A DNA stretch of 37,260 nucleotides from Phycisphaerae bacterium (GTDB lineage: Bacteria > Planctomycetota > Phycisphaerae > UBA1845). The translations under genes were made by a program, and so were the position numbers. The stretch is from contig JAJDDP010000020.1 of NCBI GenBank assembly GCA_029260235.1, positions 1 through 37,260 of the forward strand, read 5' to 3'. Positions 6,591-16,137 of the stretch are shown one piece after another (within the stretch, counting starts at the first letter, position 1; each line of letters starts with the position of its first letter). Below the pieces are notes generated by a model. The model searched no databases. It saw only the letters and a list, made by a program, of their open reading frames with translations, and was not told the DNA's origin.

Positions 6591-8891
6591 TCATCGAATG
6601 TATTGCCGTTGTTCGAAGCAGTTCCAGAAACAATCGAGCGAACAGGGGAAGCAGGAGGAAATGAAATCTGAAATCAATATGCCTATGATGATGCCGGCGG
6701 CCGCAGTGGCCAGTAGTGCCAAAGAGCCGAGCGCTGCGGCGAACGCACCACTCACCAATATTGACTGCAGGGCCGCAATGTACTTGGTTCCGGCTACCAC
6801 GGCGACCAGGAGTAGTCCGGCGATGGCCGCTCCGTCCCTTGCGAGACGATCGTTGACTTTGACGAAGGTGTTAATTGAGGTGCCCCTGGCCCGCTTGGAA
6901 GAGGCTGCCTCCGCGGACGTAAGGATCGTGTCGCCTGCTGCGACGGCTTCCAGTCGCCCTGGATATTCGTCGATCCACGCCCGCAGCCCATCGACATCGA
7001 CGCCCCTTACGTCTTTCATCTCGACCAAGGCTGCCGTCAGCGCCGCATCGGAAAGATCAAGTGTGATCGTCTCGGCAGTAACGGTGCTGGTTTCATTGAT
7101 GGTCAGGTCAACCGAACTTGAGTCCTCCGTCCAGACCATGGTAAGGCTCACATCGGGGGCAACCACGGAGACTGGCCGGGACCGCTCATCGACGGCGATC
7201 TCAACGTTGCCCTCGCCCGTCACGATGCTGTACCGATTTACGACGCCTTGCTTTCGGTACACCGTTACGGCGATTTCTTCATCGTCGTTGCGGTAGGCGG
7301 CCAAAATGTCGTCGAAAGGATCGGCGACTACGGCCATCGTATCTGAACCCACCTCGGCCAGAGATTCGCGCGTGCGCAGTTGATACGGTGAAAGCGACCA
7401 TTCGCCATACTCCCATTTCCCATGCAGCAGCGCGCCATCGAGCACGATCTCTCCGCTCCAGCGGAGGCGATTGCCAGGATCGTTTAGAGACCACCGCTGC
7501 CCTTCAAAGTGATCGCCCATCCACTGGGCCTCGATGACGTAATCCGCGTCGTCGTAGGCATCCTCAATTCTTAGCGTGCTGCCGTCGAACCTCACCTGCG
7601 CTTCGCCGATAGCCTGTGTCGGATCGGAGGGTGTTTCGTAGTCACTAGAGACACTCATCCATGTACCGGCCAAGTCCGCAGGATCCGCCGAGCCCGCTTT
7701 GGTGAATCCGAACGACATACGCTCGTCGCCGTTCCAATTTCCATGAAGGGTGGCCCCTGTCGGATCAACGAAGCCGGACCATCTGGTCGTCGAATCAGAT
7801 GTACTTTCAAAGCGCTGCCCATCAAAAGTCGCAAAAACAGACCAGTACGTGCCAGCCGCATAATCACCCTCGAAGAGAACCCGGTGATTGTCGTCGCGCT
7901 GATGGACGTAGAGGTTGGTGCCGTCGAAGATGATCGCTGCCTGACCGCGCAGGGCGTTGGTGAGTTCGCCATTGTTATAGCTGCTCATCCAGCGGCCCGT
8001 GAGTGGTGTGGTCATTACAGCCGGCTCGTCTTCTCGCGTGAATGTGTGTTGGGCGACCATCGAGTCAGCACCCTCAATCAACACAAAGAGTTCGCTGCCC
8101 TCGCCATCCGGCAGCCCAGTCCAGCGGTTGCCGTCACTATCGATCCCCACGAATCCACCCGACTCACTCCACGCCGCGTCGAACCGTAGTATTGTGTTTG
8201 TTGGGTCCAGAACACTCAGCATCTGCCCATCGTAGGCACAGATGAGCCGGGTGGCGGCTACATCATCGACCCAACTTCCCGTCAATTCGGGGGATGGTGC
8301 AGCTGGGCGGCGGAGCACCCACATGCGAACCTCACTGCCATCATCGGCAGACAAGGTCAGTGAATCACCATCATCGGAGAACTCACCGCGACAAGCAGGT
8401 GGCTCGCCAAAGAGGCCGCCGATGTCGAGATCGCCGCCCTGGAACGAGGGGCCACAAGTCCCAGTGAGCACGGCGCCGTCGAAGCGCCCGTCAAAGTTCC
8501 AACCACTCCCGTCAACCTCGCTGATCGTGATGTTCACGGTGTCGCCTAATTGTCCGCCTGTCGCCAAGCCGCGCATAGCAGCGCCGTTCCCGGTGCGTGC
8601 GCTGATCCAGTAGCCATCAATCGATTGAGCGCCTGCTGAGTCGCTTGAACTGTCCGTGCTGTTGTCATTCGCAATGTCGCCGATGTTGTCATCGCCGTTT
8701 GCGTTTGCGTTACCGTTGTCGCTGTTGTCGCCCGTGATATTGCCTTTGACCATGCCACCCTGACTGCTTGCAACTTTGCCCTGATTGCAGCCCGAAAGGA
8801 GCGTACCTTGCCCCGCGATCATCAGGCAAGTGCACAGCATGCGCAGCCCATCGTTGGATTGCGTGCCGGCATCGTTCCATGAGATTCGCAT
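6591..8891 (-). CDS. Secreted lipoprotein with repeated beta-rich modules and a hydrophobic C-terminus
   Basis: A 766-residue protein. The ATG at 8891 has GGAGG six bases upstream and is preferred over in-frame starts further upstream. The signal peptide ends in LLSGC, a good lipobox, followed by an Asn/Asp/Gly-rich linker (NGNANANGDDN). From about residue 90 to 480 there are several related beta-rich modules, each opening with a pattern such as LTGxW and containing FDGxxL and LHGxW. I read these as lipocalin-like or beta-sandwich repeats, without a firm family. The last 90 residues hold two or three strongly hydrophobic segments rich in Ala, Leu and Ile, ending in a short Cys-rich tail. A lipoprotein with membrane-spanning C-terminal segments is unusual. 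It is the second gene of an operon, 45 bases after the gene ending at 8937. Confidence 0.8.
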   Translation of the reverse strand: MRISWNDAGTQSNDGLRMLCTCLMIAGQGTLLSGCNQGKVASSQGGMVKGNITGDNSDNGNANANGDDNIGDIANDNSTDSSSDSAGAQSIDGYWISARTGNGAAMRGLATGGQLGDTVNITISEVDGSGWNFDGRFDGAVLTGTCGPSFQGGDLDIGGLFGEPPACRGEFSDDGDSLTLSADDGSEVRMWVLRRPAAPSPELTGSWVDDVAATRLICAYDGQMLSVLDPTNTILRFDAAWSESGGFVGIDSDGNRWTGLPDGEGSELFVLIEGADSMVAQHTFTREDEPAVMTTPLTGRWMSSYNNGELTNALRGQAAIIFDGTNLYVHQRDDNHRVLFEGDYAAGTYWSVFATFDGQRFESTSDSTTRWSGFVDPTGATLHGNWNGDERMSFGFTKAGSADPADLAGTWMSVSSDYETPSDPTQAIGEAQVRFDGSTLRIEDAYDDADYVIEAQWMGDHFEGQRWSLNDPGNRLRWSGEIVLDGALLHGKWEYGEWSLSPYQLRTRESLAEVGSDTMAVVADPFDDILAAYRNDDEEIAVTVYRKQGVVNRYSIVTGEGNVEIAVDERSRPVSVVAPDVSLTMVWTEDSSSVDLTINETSTVTAETITLDLSDAALTAALVEMKDVRGVDVDGLRAWIDEYPGRLEAVAAGDTILTSAEAASSKRARGTSINTFVKVNDRLARDGAAIAGLLLVAVVAGTKYIAALQSILVSGAFAAALGSLALLATAAAGIIIGILISDFISSCFPCSLDCFWNCFEQRQYIR

Positions 8892-8936
8892 TACATACCT
8901 CCAGAACATAGGGAACCTGAACATCTGCACCGATTC

Positions 8937-11048
8937 CTATGGCTTTCGCACGCAGTCACCCGTCCAAGTGAATTGCGTTCCCGTGTCAATCATCTCGAAG
9001 TCGCTCACCTGAATGATGTCGAGATCGCGGCTCTCCAGCAGGCCTGCCCATTTGGCCGTCGTAAATCGATCACTCTGCGCCGTCAGGGCGACGTTCCCGG
9101 CGTCGGCGAGAACTATCCCGTACTTCTGCATGGCGCGGGCCACGACTCGCGCCCCCTCATTGGGTAGATCGCCCAGTGGATAGTCGGCACGAAGCCGAAA
9201 TCGAGCACCGTAGGGAGGCGCCGTGTTAGGTCCGCTGGTTGCGCCCGTCGAGTGCGTTGCCGGTTGGACATAAACCCTCTCACGAATCCGCTCGTTCGGA
9301 AGAATGAACCGAATCGCGTGATCGATCGAACCTGCCGCGACTTCGTCTGCGCTAAAGAGCAGCGGTGCGATCGGAAAACCGGCTGCGTCGGCGCTAGTGC
9401 ATTCAAGGCCGCGTCCTTCAGCACCGTAGTCGCGGGTCAGATCCCAAACCGCCAGGCAACCACCGAAAAACTTGCCATCGACGATGTTCGCACGCCACAT
9501 TTCGTACAACGTGTTGGTTGGTTCGTGGACAACGATCAGGTGGCAGTCCCCGTCGTTCACACACTCGTAGCCGCCCTCCCCTTCTATTGCGCCCCCGTCG
9601 GGAATCGGCAGATCGGCGATGTCACAGTCCGGCGAGAAGTGATCTTCGGTCGGTGTGAACGCCTCAAACTCCGTCGAATCGTCGGCAGTTAGCACCTCGA
9701 TTGAGAAATCGATCTGCATTCGGCCAAATCCCCAACCGCCATCACCTTCTAGCCACTCGATTACGGCGTCGGATTGTTCATCCAGGGTTGCCGATGATAT
9801 GTCCTCGTACCACACCGAGCTCGCGGGAAACGTCACCGGACTTCTCGAATCGCCAGGAGTCGTATCCGGCTCCGTTGGCGTGTCACCGGTTCCGCCGCCA
9901 CACCCGATGCCGATATCGATGACCTCGATATCGCTGAGTACTACGAACGAGTTCCTGCCGTCGGCGTCCATGATCTTGATCTCATGCACACCTGATCCGC
10001 CGGGTCGATCTAGCCAGAGCGAGGCGATTCGCCCATCAGGCAGCACGCATGGAGAATTGTCATTGAAGAACTCAGTGGCCACCAGCGTCGGCGAATCGGA
10101 GCCTGGAGAAATCTGCCAGATCTGGCAACCCGGTTCAGCCACTATGCTGCCGTCCGGCGCGTAGTCAGGATGATGTAGTGAGCAGCCAATGCCGTCCCAC
10201 TCGGGCCTGCCTTCGGTGGTTATGACCACGCGGAAGCTGCGGCCATCGGTACCCACTTCGCAGACGGCTGCGGGTGGGTTGCTGTATTCTCCGTCACCGC
10301 AATCAAAGACCACGGTACTCCCGTCAGCGGAGATGGCTGGCTGGGAATGGTAGTCATACTGAGAATCGCCTGTTAGCAGCCGCGGCTCGCTCCATGAGCC
10401 GTTCTCTCGTGTGGTGACAAATAAGTCCGCAATGTTGGGGCCCTCACCACTAGGAAATACGATCATTTCTCCGTCGTTGGAGATGGCACTAAAGGGGTCA
10501 GCGCCCGGTGCATCGACGTGAATGACCTCGCCCCCCACCGACACTGCATCGGCACTCGTCAAATTGAAGTCGATCACCGACAAACAGGGCCAGCCATTGC
10601 ATTCCAGATCGAAGCGGTCCGAATTGAGCACCAACCACTCGCCATTCGGCGATATGTTCAGGGAGTCATCCTCAAAACCCGAAGCCAGTGCATTGAGAGC
10701 TGTGCTGACGTTTTCGGCTTCGGCACCCTCGGTCGCTTGGATCCAGTAGACACCGTCGTCCAGGGTAAAGGTAACCCAAGCAGGGCCATCGGAGCCTCCA
10801 TCCCCGCTGCCTTGGTCCTCGGCCACACATTGCCCGCCTTCGCAAGTCTGGCCGTCCGGGCAATCTTCGGACGCGCATTCAGCTCCGCCACCCTCTGACC
10901 CATTGTCATTCCCTTGTGTCTCTCCTCCCTCTGACTCATTGCCATTCCCCCCGCCACCGGCCGGCGCGTTGCAGCCAATACCTGAATGAAGGATCCCAAC
11001 GGCTAGGAACCCCAACAGTAAGATCCGTCCGTATCCACCCCACGACAT
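8937..11048 (-). CDS. Secreted lipoprotein with PD40/TolB-like beta-propeller
   Basis: A 703-residue protein. The ATG at 11048 is preceded by GGAGG at a seven-base spacing. A signal peptide ends at SGIGC, followed by a Gly/Asn/Glu linker and a small Cys-rich EGF-like element (CPDGQTCEGGQC). From about residue 120 to 360 there are five or so PD40-type motifs (NISPNGEWLVL, ISNDGEMIVF, ISADGSTVVF, YAPDGSIV, VLPDGRIAS), the signature of TolB-like propellers. The C-terminal half is a separate beta-rich domain with several Cys, unrecognised. Propellers of this kind bind proteins or ligands outside the cytoplasm; no enzyme motif is visible. It is the first gene of the minus-strand operon with the 6591-8891 gene, and lies directly downstream of the sigma 2/kinase 2 pair in the same direction. 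Confidence 0.85.
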   Translation of the reverse strand: MSWGGYGRILLLGFLAVGILHSGIGCNAPAGGGGNGNESEGGETQGNDNGSEGGGAECASEDCPDGQTCEGGQCVAEDQGSGDGGSDGPAWVTFTLDDGVYWIQATEGAEAENVSTALNALASGFEDDSLNISPNGEWLVLNSDRFDLECNGWPCLSVIDFNLTSADAVSVGGEVIHVDAPGADPFSAISNDGEMIVFPSGEGPNIADLFVTTRENGSWSEPRLLTGDSQYDYHSQPAISADGSTVVFDCGDGEYSNPPAAVCEVGTDGRSFRVVITTEGRPEWDGIGCSLHHPDYAPDGSIVAEPGCQIWQISPGSDSPTLVATEFFNDNSPCVLPDGRIASLWLDRPGGSGVHEIKIMDADGRNSFVVLSDIEVIDIGIGCGGGTGDTPTEPDTTPGDSRSPVTFPASSVWYEDISSATLDEQSDAVIEWLEGDGGWGFGRMQIDFSIEVLTADDSTEFEAFTPTEDHFSPDCDIADLPIPDGGAIEGEGGYECVNDGDCHLIVVHEPTNTLYEMWRANIVDGKFFGGCLAVWDLTRDYGAEGRGLECTSADAAGFPIAPLLFSADEVAAGSIDHAIRFILPNERIRERVYVQPATHSTGATSGPNTAPPYGARFRLRADYPLGDLPNEGARVVARAMQKYGIVLADAGNVALTAQSDRFTTAKWAGLLESRDLDIIQVSDFEMIDTGTQFTWTGDCVRKP

Positions 11049-11281
11049 GACAGCACCTCCACATAATTACCCAATGATCGACGAAGGAAACTCGCCGCCA
11101 GCAGCCATATGCTGGACCCGCTGGAGTCTCTCTACCAAGTAAGCTGAGAACGAGCGGTACATCCCGCCACTTTTTTTCTGAATTCTACAAGAAAGCCTGT
11201 CCATCGAATTGGCTACAGAACCACTTCAACCGGATATCCCAGCTGGGCTTCTGCCGTTGGTTGATCTTGGTGCTCATCAAT

Positions 11282-11294
11282 GGCCCCGAGGGCC
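11282..11294 (-). terminator. Small GC hairpin just after the kinase 2 stop
   Basis: On the minus strand GGCCC-TCG-GGGCC forms a 5-bp stem seven bases beyond the kinase stop codon. No T-run follows, so it could only weakly separate the kinase transcript from the lipoprotein operon downstream. Confidence 0.25.
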
Positions 11295-11300
11295 GACAGG

Positions 11301-14300
11301 TCACCTAGCCCGCCTTGTTTGCCAGATCCGAACGGTCTTGTCATCACTGGCTGACACGATCTGAGCACCGTCAGGTGAGAAAGCCACGGCGTTGACTGAC
11401 TTGTCGTGGCCGTGGAGTGTGAGTGCCAGGGCGCCGGTGCCGGCATCCCAGACTTTCAGGGTCCCGTCGAAAGATGCGGAGACAATGCGTTCCCCATTCC
11501 CCGAGTACGTGAGTGCCCGGATCGCACTCTGATGTCCGCGAAGGCTGGATCGTTGGCGGCCGGTTGCTACATCCCAGACGCTAACGAGTGCATCACCACT
11601 TCCGGAAATAACCGTGTTGCCATCAGGCGAAAAAGCCACGCAACCGACGGCATCAGTGTGACCATCGAGCGAGCGAATCCTCGCGCCGGTCTCGACGTCG
11701 AGCAAGTGCACATACTTGTCAGACGTGCCCACAGCGACCAATGAACCGTTTGGCGAGACCGCCGCGCTCGTTAGCGGCGCCTCCAATGTTTCCTGCCAGA
11801 GTAGTTGACCAGAATCGATGGCCCAGGCCTTGACGGTGCTATCACGGCTGACGGATAAGATCCGCTTTCCATCCGGCGCGTAACTCACTGAAGTGACTGC
11901 TCCTTTGTGGCCACCGAGAGCAGTAAGCTCCTGTGCTTCTGCGACGTCCCAAATTCGGATCGAATGATCCCCGCCGCCACTCACCAAGTGGCGGCCATCC
12001 GGAGAAAAATCGATCGCGTAAACCGGCGCCTCATGACCTTCAAGCGTTGCTAGCGCTTGTCGCTTAGCTGGGTCCCAGATCTTGACGAGGCGATCTCCTG
12101 CCGCTGAAGCAACGAGTCTACCATCAGGAGAAACTGCAACCGCTAGAACCTCGTTCTGGTGGCCGCGGAGCACGACAGGTTGGTGCGTGAGATCCGGATC
12201 CCACAGCCTTAGAGTTCCGTCCATGCTCGAAGTGACCAAACTTCGTCCGTCGGGACTGAAATCCACGGCCACTGCACCCTGTTCATGGCCGACGAGCCTC
12301 GTCAGCGGCTGGTGGCTTTCTGCATTCCAAATCTGGACCCCCAAAAAGGTTGCCGCCGCTATCCGCTTGCCATCGGGGCTGTACCTCACCGCATCGACCG
12401 TCGCGCCATGAGGCGCCAACGTGTGCAGCTCCTTCCCAGTCTTTGTGTCCCAGACCTTGACGGTCAGATCCCAGCTCCCGGTTATGAGCCGCTCACCGTC
12501 AGGTCGAAACTGGATCGATGCGACGCAGTCGGAATGACCGCCTAGGGCAAGCAGTTCTTCACCGTTGGCCGCATCCCAGACGTAGGCCATGCCGTCCAGG
12601 CCGGACGCGGCGACGCGACTTCCATCAGGCGAGAAGGCTACGCTGTATACGGCATTTTGGGTTCCAGAGAGGGTGACAAACTCCTGGCCGCTGTCAGCAT
12701 TCAGTATGTTGACGGGTGATCGGTCGCCACCGTACGCGATGTAGTGCCCATCTTGCGAGAACGCTAGAACATTTGCGGTTCCGCTGGGTCTGCGAACGAC
12801 CCAAACCTCACGCCCGGATTGTGCATCCCACAGGCGTAGCGTGCCATCACGGTTGCAGGAAGCAACTTGACTCGCATCGGGAGAGTAGATAGCGGCTGCA
12901 ACATTCGCATTGTGTTCACCCAATGTTCGGACAACAGCGCCCGTCGCTACATCCCAAATTCTTAATGTTCCGTCTTCGCCGAAGGAGAGCAGATGTTTGC
13001 CATCCGGCGAATAGTCGATGCCGATGACCAATCCGTCATGTCCACGAATAGTCCTGAGGCTGTCGTCTGATCGCCAACGCAGGTAATCCCATTCCCAGCC
13101 GACTAGATCGCGCGGACAGCCCTCGAGTAGTTGGTTGAGTTGAACGATATTGGCCGACTCAAGGGCATTTTGAGCCAGGGCCATTGAATTGAAGTAAAGA
13201 CTGCGCCGTAATGATTCCGCTCGTTTCTCCGCGCGGGCGTAGAAAACTGTCATCGCGGCCGCAAACACGGTTAGCATAGTTACAAAAACCAGACCAGTTA
13301 CCACAGCGGCTCGATAACGCCGAAGTGTCAGACGAAGAACATAGATACGGCTGTCTCTACGAGCGGCAATCGGTTCTCCTGCGAGAAAGTGGCGAATATC
13401 GCGTACGAGGTCACCCACAGATTCGTAGCGACGCTCCCTGTCCTTTTGCAGCGCCTTTAGGATGATGGTCTCGACATCGCCTATCAGTGTCTGATCGATG
13501 GTGCCAAGACGAGTCGGTTCCTGTTCGCGAACGATTCGTGTGGCTTCGAACAAGCTAGCTTGATGAATCTCGTAGGGCAGTCTCCTACCGAGAAGTTCGT
13601 ACAGCACTACGCCGAGCGCATATACGTCGCTTCGCGTGTCCAGATCATGCGCGTTGGCCGCACACTGTTCCGGTGACATGTACTGAATGGTGCCGATGAG
13701 CTGGCCAACCTCCGTTTGCATCGTTGTCGCGGCAATGTCTGCATCTGTGGCGCGGGCTACACCAAAATCGATAACCTTCGGGAGACCGTCGGCGTCAACC
13801 AGGATATTCCCGGGTTTGAGGTCACGATGAATGATGCCTTTCTGGTGGCCATGCTGGACGGCGTCGCACACGCCGCAGAACAACTTGAGTCGTTCGTGCA
13901 TCCCCAAATAATTATCCTGCGCGTAGGTCGTGATGGGCTTGGCGTCCGGAATTAACTCCATCGCAAAAAAAGGGACGGCTTCAACGCCGGTGCCATGGGT
14001 GCCGGCCTCATACACCTGGGCGATGCCGGGATGGCGCAGCTTGGCTAGCAGCTCCGATTCAAACTCGAAGCGACGCAATGCGAATGGTGTAGCAACACCG
14101 CGCCGCATCAGCTTGACGGCCACGGTCCGACGAGGTTGGTCCTGGTCGGCTTCGTAGACAGTTCCCATTCCCCCGGACGCAATCAAATGCGTCAGGCAGT
14201 AGCGGCCAATTCGCTTACCGACCATCGGATCTAATTCATCTGGCAGCCTGCGCTGTTGTGGGTTGGGCGTGCCTGCAAGGAACCCCGGAGATGCGGCGTC

Positions 14301-14447
14301 GGCATGCCGCAGGAGGGTCTCCACTTCCGCCCGAATATCTTCGTCGGGACCGCACTCCCGCGCCAAGAACTCGGCACGTCTCTCCGGCGGAAGGTCAGCT
14401 GCTCGTTGAAACAGGTCTTCGACGCCATCGGCCGGATCGCCATCCAT
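11301..14447 (-). CDS. Membrane Ser/Thr protein kinase with 14 WD40 repeats (kinase 2)
   Basis: A 1048-residue Hanks-type kinase. Residues 1-75 are an acidic helical segment (PPERRAEFL, CGPDEDIRAEVETLL) common to planctomycete kinases; it lacks the H-x3-C-x2-C zinc motif of kinases 1 and 3. The kinase domain lies at about 83-350: SGGMG glycine loop at 91-95, Lys112, HRDLKPGN with Asp209, DFG 227-229, SPEQ. All catalytic residues are intact. One membrane helix follows at about 374-394. From about residue 435 to the end I count 14 WD40 units of about 42 residues (GH...FSPDG...VxxWD), enough for two seven-bladed propellers. The start codon is three bases after the sigma 2 stop, so the genes are translationally coupled. 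Likely role: a signal-sensing kinase acting with sigma factor 2, with the propellers binding a ligand or scaffold. Confidence 0.94.
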   Translation of the reverse strand: MDGDPADGVEDLFQRAADLPPERRAEFLARECGPDEDIRAEVETLLRHADAASPGFLAGTPNPQQRRLPDELDPMVGKRIGRYCLTHLIASGGMGTVYEADQDQPRRTVAVKLMRRGVATPFALRRFEFESELLAKLRHPGIAQVYEAGTHGTGVEAVPFFAMELIPDAKPITTYAQDNYLGMHERLKLFCGVCDAVQHGHQKGIIHRDLKPGNILVDADGLPKVIDFGVARATDADIAATTMQTEVGQLIGTIQYMSPEQCAANAHDLDTRSDVYALGVVLYELLGRRLPYEIHQASLFEATRIVREQEPTRLGTIDQTLIGDVETIILKALQKDRERRYESVGDLVRDIRHFLAGEPIAARRDSRIYVLRLTLRRYRAAVVTGLVFVTMLTVFAAAMTVFYARAEKRAESLRRSLYFNSMALAQNALESANIVQLNQLLEGCPRDLVGWEWDYLRWRSDDSLRTIRGHDGLVIGIDYSPDGKHLLSFGEDGTLRIWDVATGAVVRTLGEHNANVAAAIYSPDASQVASCNRDGTLRLWDAQSGREVWVVRRPSGTANVLAFSQDGHYIAYGGDRSPVNILNADSGQEFVTLSGTQNAVYSVAFSPDGSRVAASGLDGMAYVWDAANGEELLALGGHSDCVASIQFRPDGERLITGSWDLTVKVWDTKTGKELHTLAPHGATVDAVRYSPDGKRIAAATFLGVQIWNAESHQPLTRLVGHEQGAVAVDFSPDGRSLVTSSMDGTLRLWDPDLTHQPVVLRGHQNEVLAVAVSPDGRLVASAAGDRLVKIWDPAKRQALATLEGHEAPVYAIDFSPDGRHLVSGGGDHSIRIWDVAEAQELTALGGHKGAVTSVSYAPDGKRILSVSRDSTVKAWAIDSGQLLWQETLEAPLTSAAVSPNGSLVAVGTSDKYVHLLDVETGARIRSLDGHTDAVGCVAFSPDGNTVISGSGDALVSVWDVATGRQRSSLRGHQSAIRALTYSGNGERIVSASFDGTLKVWDAGTGALALTLHGHDKSVNAVAFSPDGAQIVSASDDKTVRIWQTRRAR

Positions 14448-14450
14448 CAG

Positions 14451-15050
14451 TCAATCTCTCGGCTGCCGATCCGATGGATCGCCCAGTTCTTTGTGTAACC
14501 TCGCCCGGATGTATCGCCACTCCCGTTCGACCGTGCGCAGCGAGATGCCGAGCAACTCGGCAGTACCCTCTGCCGTCAATCCAGCGAAGAATCGGAGCAT
14601 GACGATGTCGTACTTCCTCGTGTCCTCGGCCTTTAGATTCTCGAGCGCTTCGTCGAGGGCGAGCATGTCATCAGCGGGTGATTCTATAGCAATCACGAGA
14701 TTGTCTGGATCAACTCGCTTGAGGCCGCCCCCATGTTTGCGCGTCGCCTTCCTACGGGCCTGCTCAATGAGAATGTCGCGCATGGCCCGGGCAGCGGCGA
14801 AGAAGAAGTGTCGCCGGTTTTCCCAATCTCTACCAGGAGCATGCAAGAGTCGAAGGTATGCTTCGTGTACGAGGGCGGTCGGTTGGAGCGTCTGACCTGG
14901 AGGCGTTTTTGACATCCACCCTGCCGCCAGCCTGCGCAGCTCGTCGTAGACGATCGGAAGAAGATCGGCGGATGCGCTGGGGTCGCCTCTGGCGGCCGCC
15001 TGAAGCAATTGAGTGACCGATCTGTCGTTCTGCTCTTCCATTCCACTCAT
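14451..15050 (-). CDS. ECF RNA polymerase sigma factor 2 (TIGR02999-like type)
   Basis: A 199-residue ECF sigma factor of a different class from sigma 1 and 3. The hallmark motifs of the planctomycete/acidobacterial ECF group are present: QTLQPTALVHEAYLRLL in region 2, then ENRRHFFFAAARAMRDILIE, a basic RRKATRKHGGG linker, and region 4 with LTAEGTAELLGISLRTVEREW as the DNA-binding helix-turn-helix. Length is normal. The ATG at 15050 has no good ribosome binding site; a second ATG at 15041 is a possible alternative. It is the first gene of a tight two-gene unit with kinase 2. Proteins of this class usually lack a classical anti-sigma factor and sit beside kinases, as here. Confidence 0.93.
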   Translation of the reverse strand: MSGMEEQNDRSVTQLLQAAARGDPSASADLLPIVYDELRRLAAGWMSKTPPGQTLQPTALVHEAYLRLLHAPGRDWENRRHFFFAAARAMRDILIEQARRKATRKHGGGLKRVDPDNLVIAIESPADDMLALDEALENLKAEDTRKYDIVMLRFFAGLTAEGTAELLGISLRTVEREWRYIRARLHKELGDPSDRQPRD

Positions 15051-15747
15051 CTGCGAGCGAATTCAACGGGTCTCGACCTTTGTCCTCAGTCTAGATTGCG
15101 GACGTGTTTATTCTAACCCGTCCTGCAGCTTGCTGCACGAATCCACCCATGGTGCCCCAGCGTGCTCGCATGCCCGCTCGATAATGCGCCAGAACGGTCT
15201 CAGTTCATCGCTCTGGACGTTTCGCCGCTTATGCCGCGTCGATCAATCCTTTTCAGGCACCGACAAGCAAGATGTTTCCGCATGATTCAAATTGTTGCCC
15301 GGAAGCGCTTCAGTCGAGCTCGTTGCTCGGATGGCTCCGCACGTGCACCGGCGAGTTCTCCAAGGTAGTTTCTCCGCTACGTCAATCCTTTGGGGCGCGC
15401 GGTGGGGCCGGGTGATTCGTCAGAGTCCGACTTGCTTCGGGCGATCGATTCCTGCAAGGGCCTGGTGTGACGGGGCCAACTCCCAGGAGTTCGTGCCCGG
15501 CGAGATTGACTGCGTATCGTCTGGATTGGGGCCGTCGCTCCCTGATGGGTCGTCTGCATGTGACACAATGACATCTCCGGACTGCTAACTCGATCCCGCG
15601 TTGCAAGTGCTCTGGCCACAGCCTATCAAGCGGCGGCTAACGCGCAAAACAAGTGTCGATGCCCAGGATTCAAAGAAGCGAATAGATGGGCTCCGGGCTC
15701 TCCCGTGCCAGCTTTCCTCCTCTCACCAACAAACATGGAGACTAATC
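15051..15747. other. Non-coding stretch of about 700 bp
   Basis: The region lies between the divergently read sigma 2 gene and the AAA gene fragment. It should contain the sigma 2 promoter. The open frames in it have the random look of antisense or non-coding translation, with no motifs and no ribosome binding sites. I see no tRNA or clear hairpin here. Confidence 0.45.
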
Positions 15748-16029
15748 ATGAGTTCAGAGTCGTTCCAATGTAAGCTCACCGACTACATCCTCTCGGGCCA
15801 TGCATTCCTGCATTGCCCGACCACCGAGAAAACCCGTTTCCAATCTGAACTGGCAACTATCGCCGAAGCTTTGCCAGATGATGGACGTCAGATCTTCACC
15901 TGGAGCCACGCCACAGGATGGCTCGACAGCACGAATGATCTGCCGAGGAGTAATCTGCCAAAGCAGCGAATTGCCTGTGCGCGCCCAGTACCCGTCCTGC
16001 GAGCTCTGAGGCGACTAGCGGGGCTTTGA
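15748..16029 (+). pseudogene. N-terminal fragment of a Ycf46-like AAA ATPase gene
   Basis: A 93-residue frame with an ATG preceded by GGAG. Residues 9-61 are almost identical to residues 11-61 of the AAA protein at 24595-25929: LTDYILSGHAFLHC, TTEKTRFQSEL, LPDDGRQ and FTWSHATGWLDS are shared. DNA identity runs from about 15778 to 15931 and then stops abruptly, and the remaining 32 codons look non-coding. The ATPase domain is entirely missing, so this is a relic of duplication or deletion. The retained start and ribosome binding site mean a short peptide could still be made. It marks the site as one where the 24-kb element has also been active. Confidence 0.8.
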
Positions 16030-16114
16030 TTCACAGCTGGAAGTGCGACGCATATTCCTTCAGACCATCACGAATACGCGGGCACTCCCGCCAAAGGGAA
16101 CGAATGTTGATGAG

Positions 16115-16135
16115 GACCAGGGTACGCCCCTGGTC
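16115..16135 (-). terminator. Hairpin directly after the kinase 3 stop codon
   Basis: GACCAGGG and CCCTGGTC form a perfect 8-bp stem around a five-base loop, two bases beyond the TAG of kinase 3 on the minus strand. A long T-run is lacking, but the position and stem strength make it the best terminator candidate of this operon. Confidence 0.5.
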
Positions 16136-16137
16136 TG

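Noticed and set aside
6409..7296. 295-codon plus-strand frame opposite the 6591-8891 lipoprotein
   Set aside because: Ser/Thr/Ala-rich shadow typical of the antisense of a GC-rich gene.
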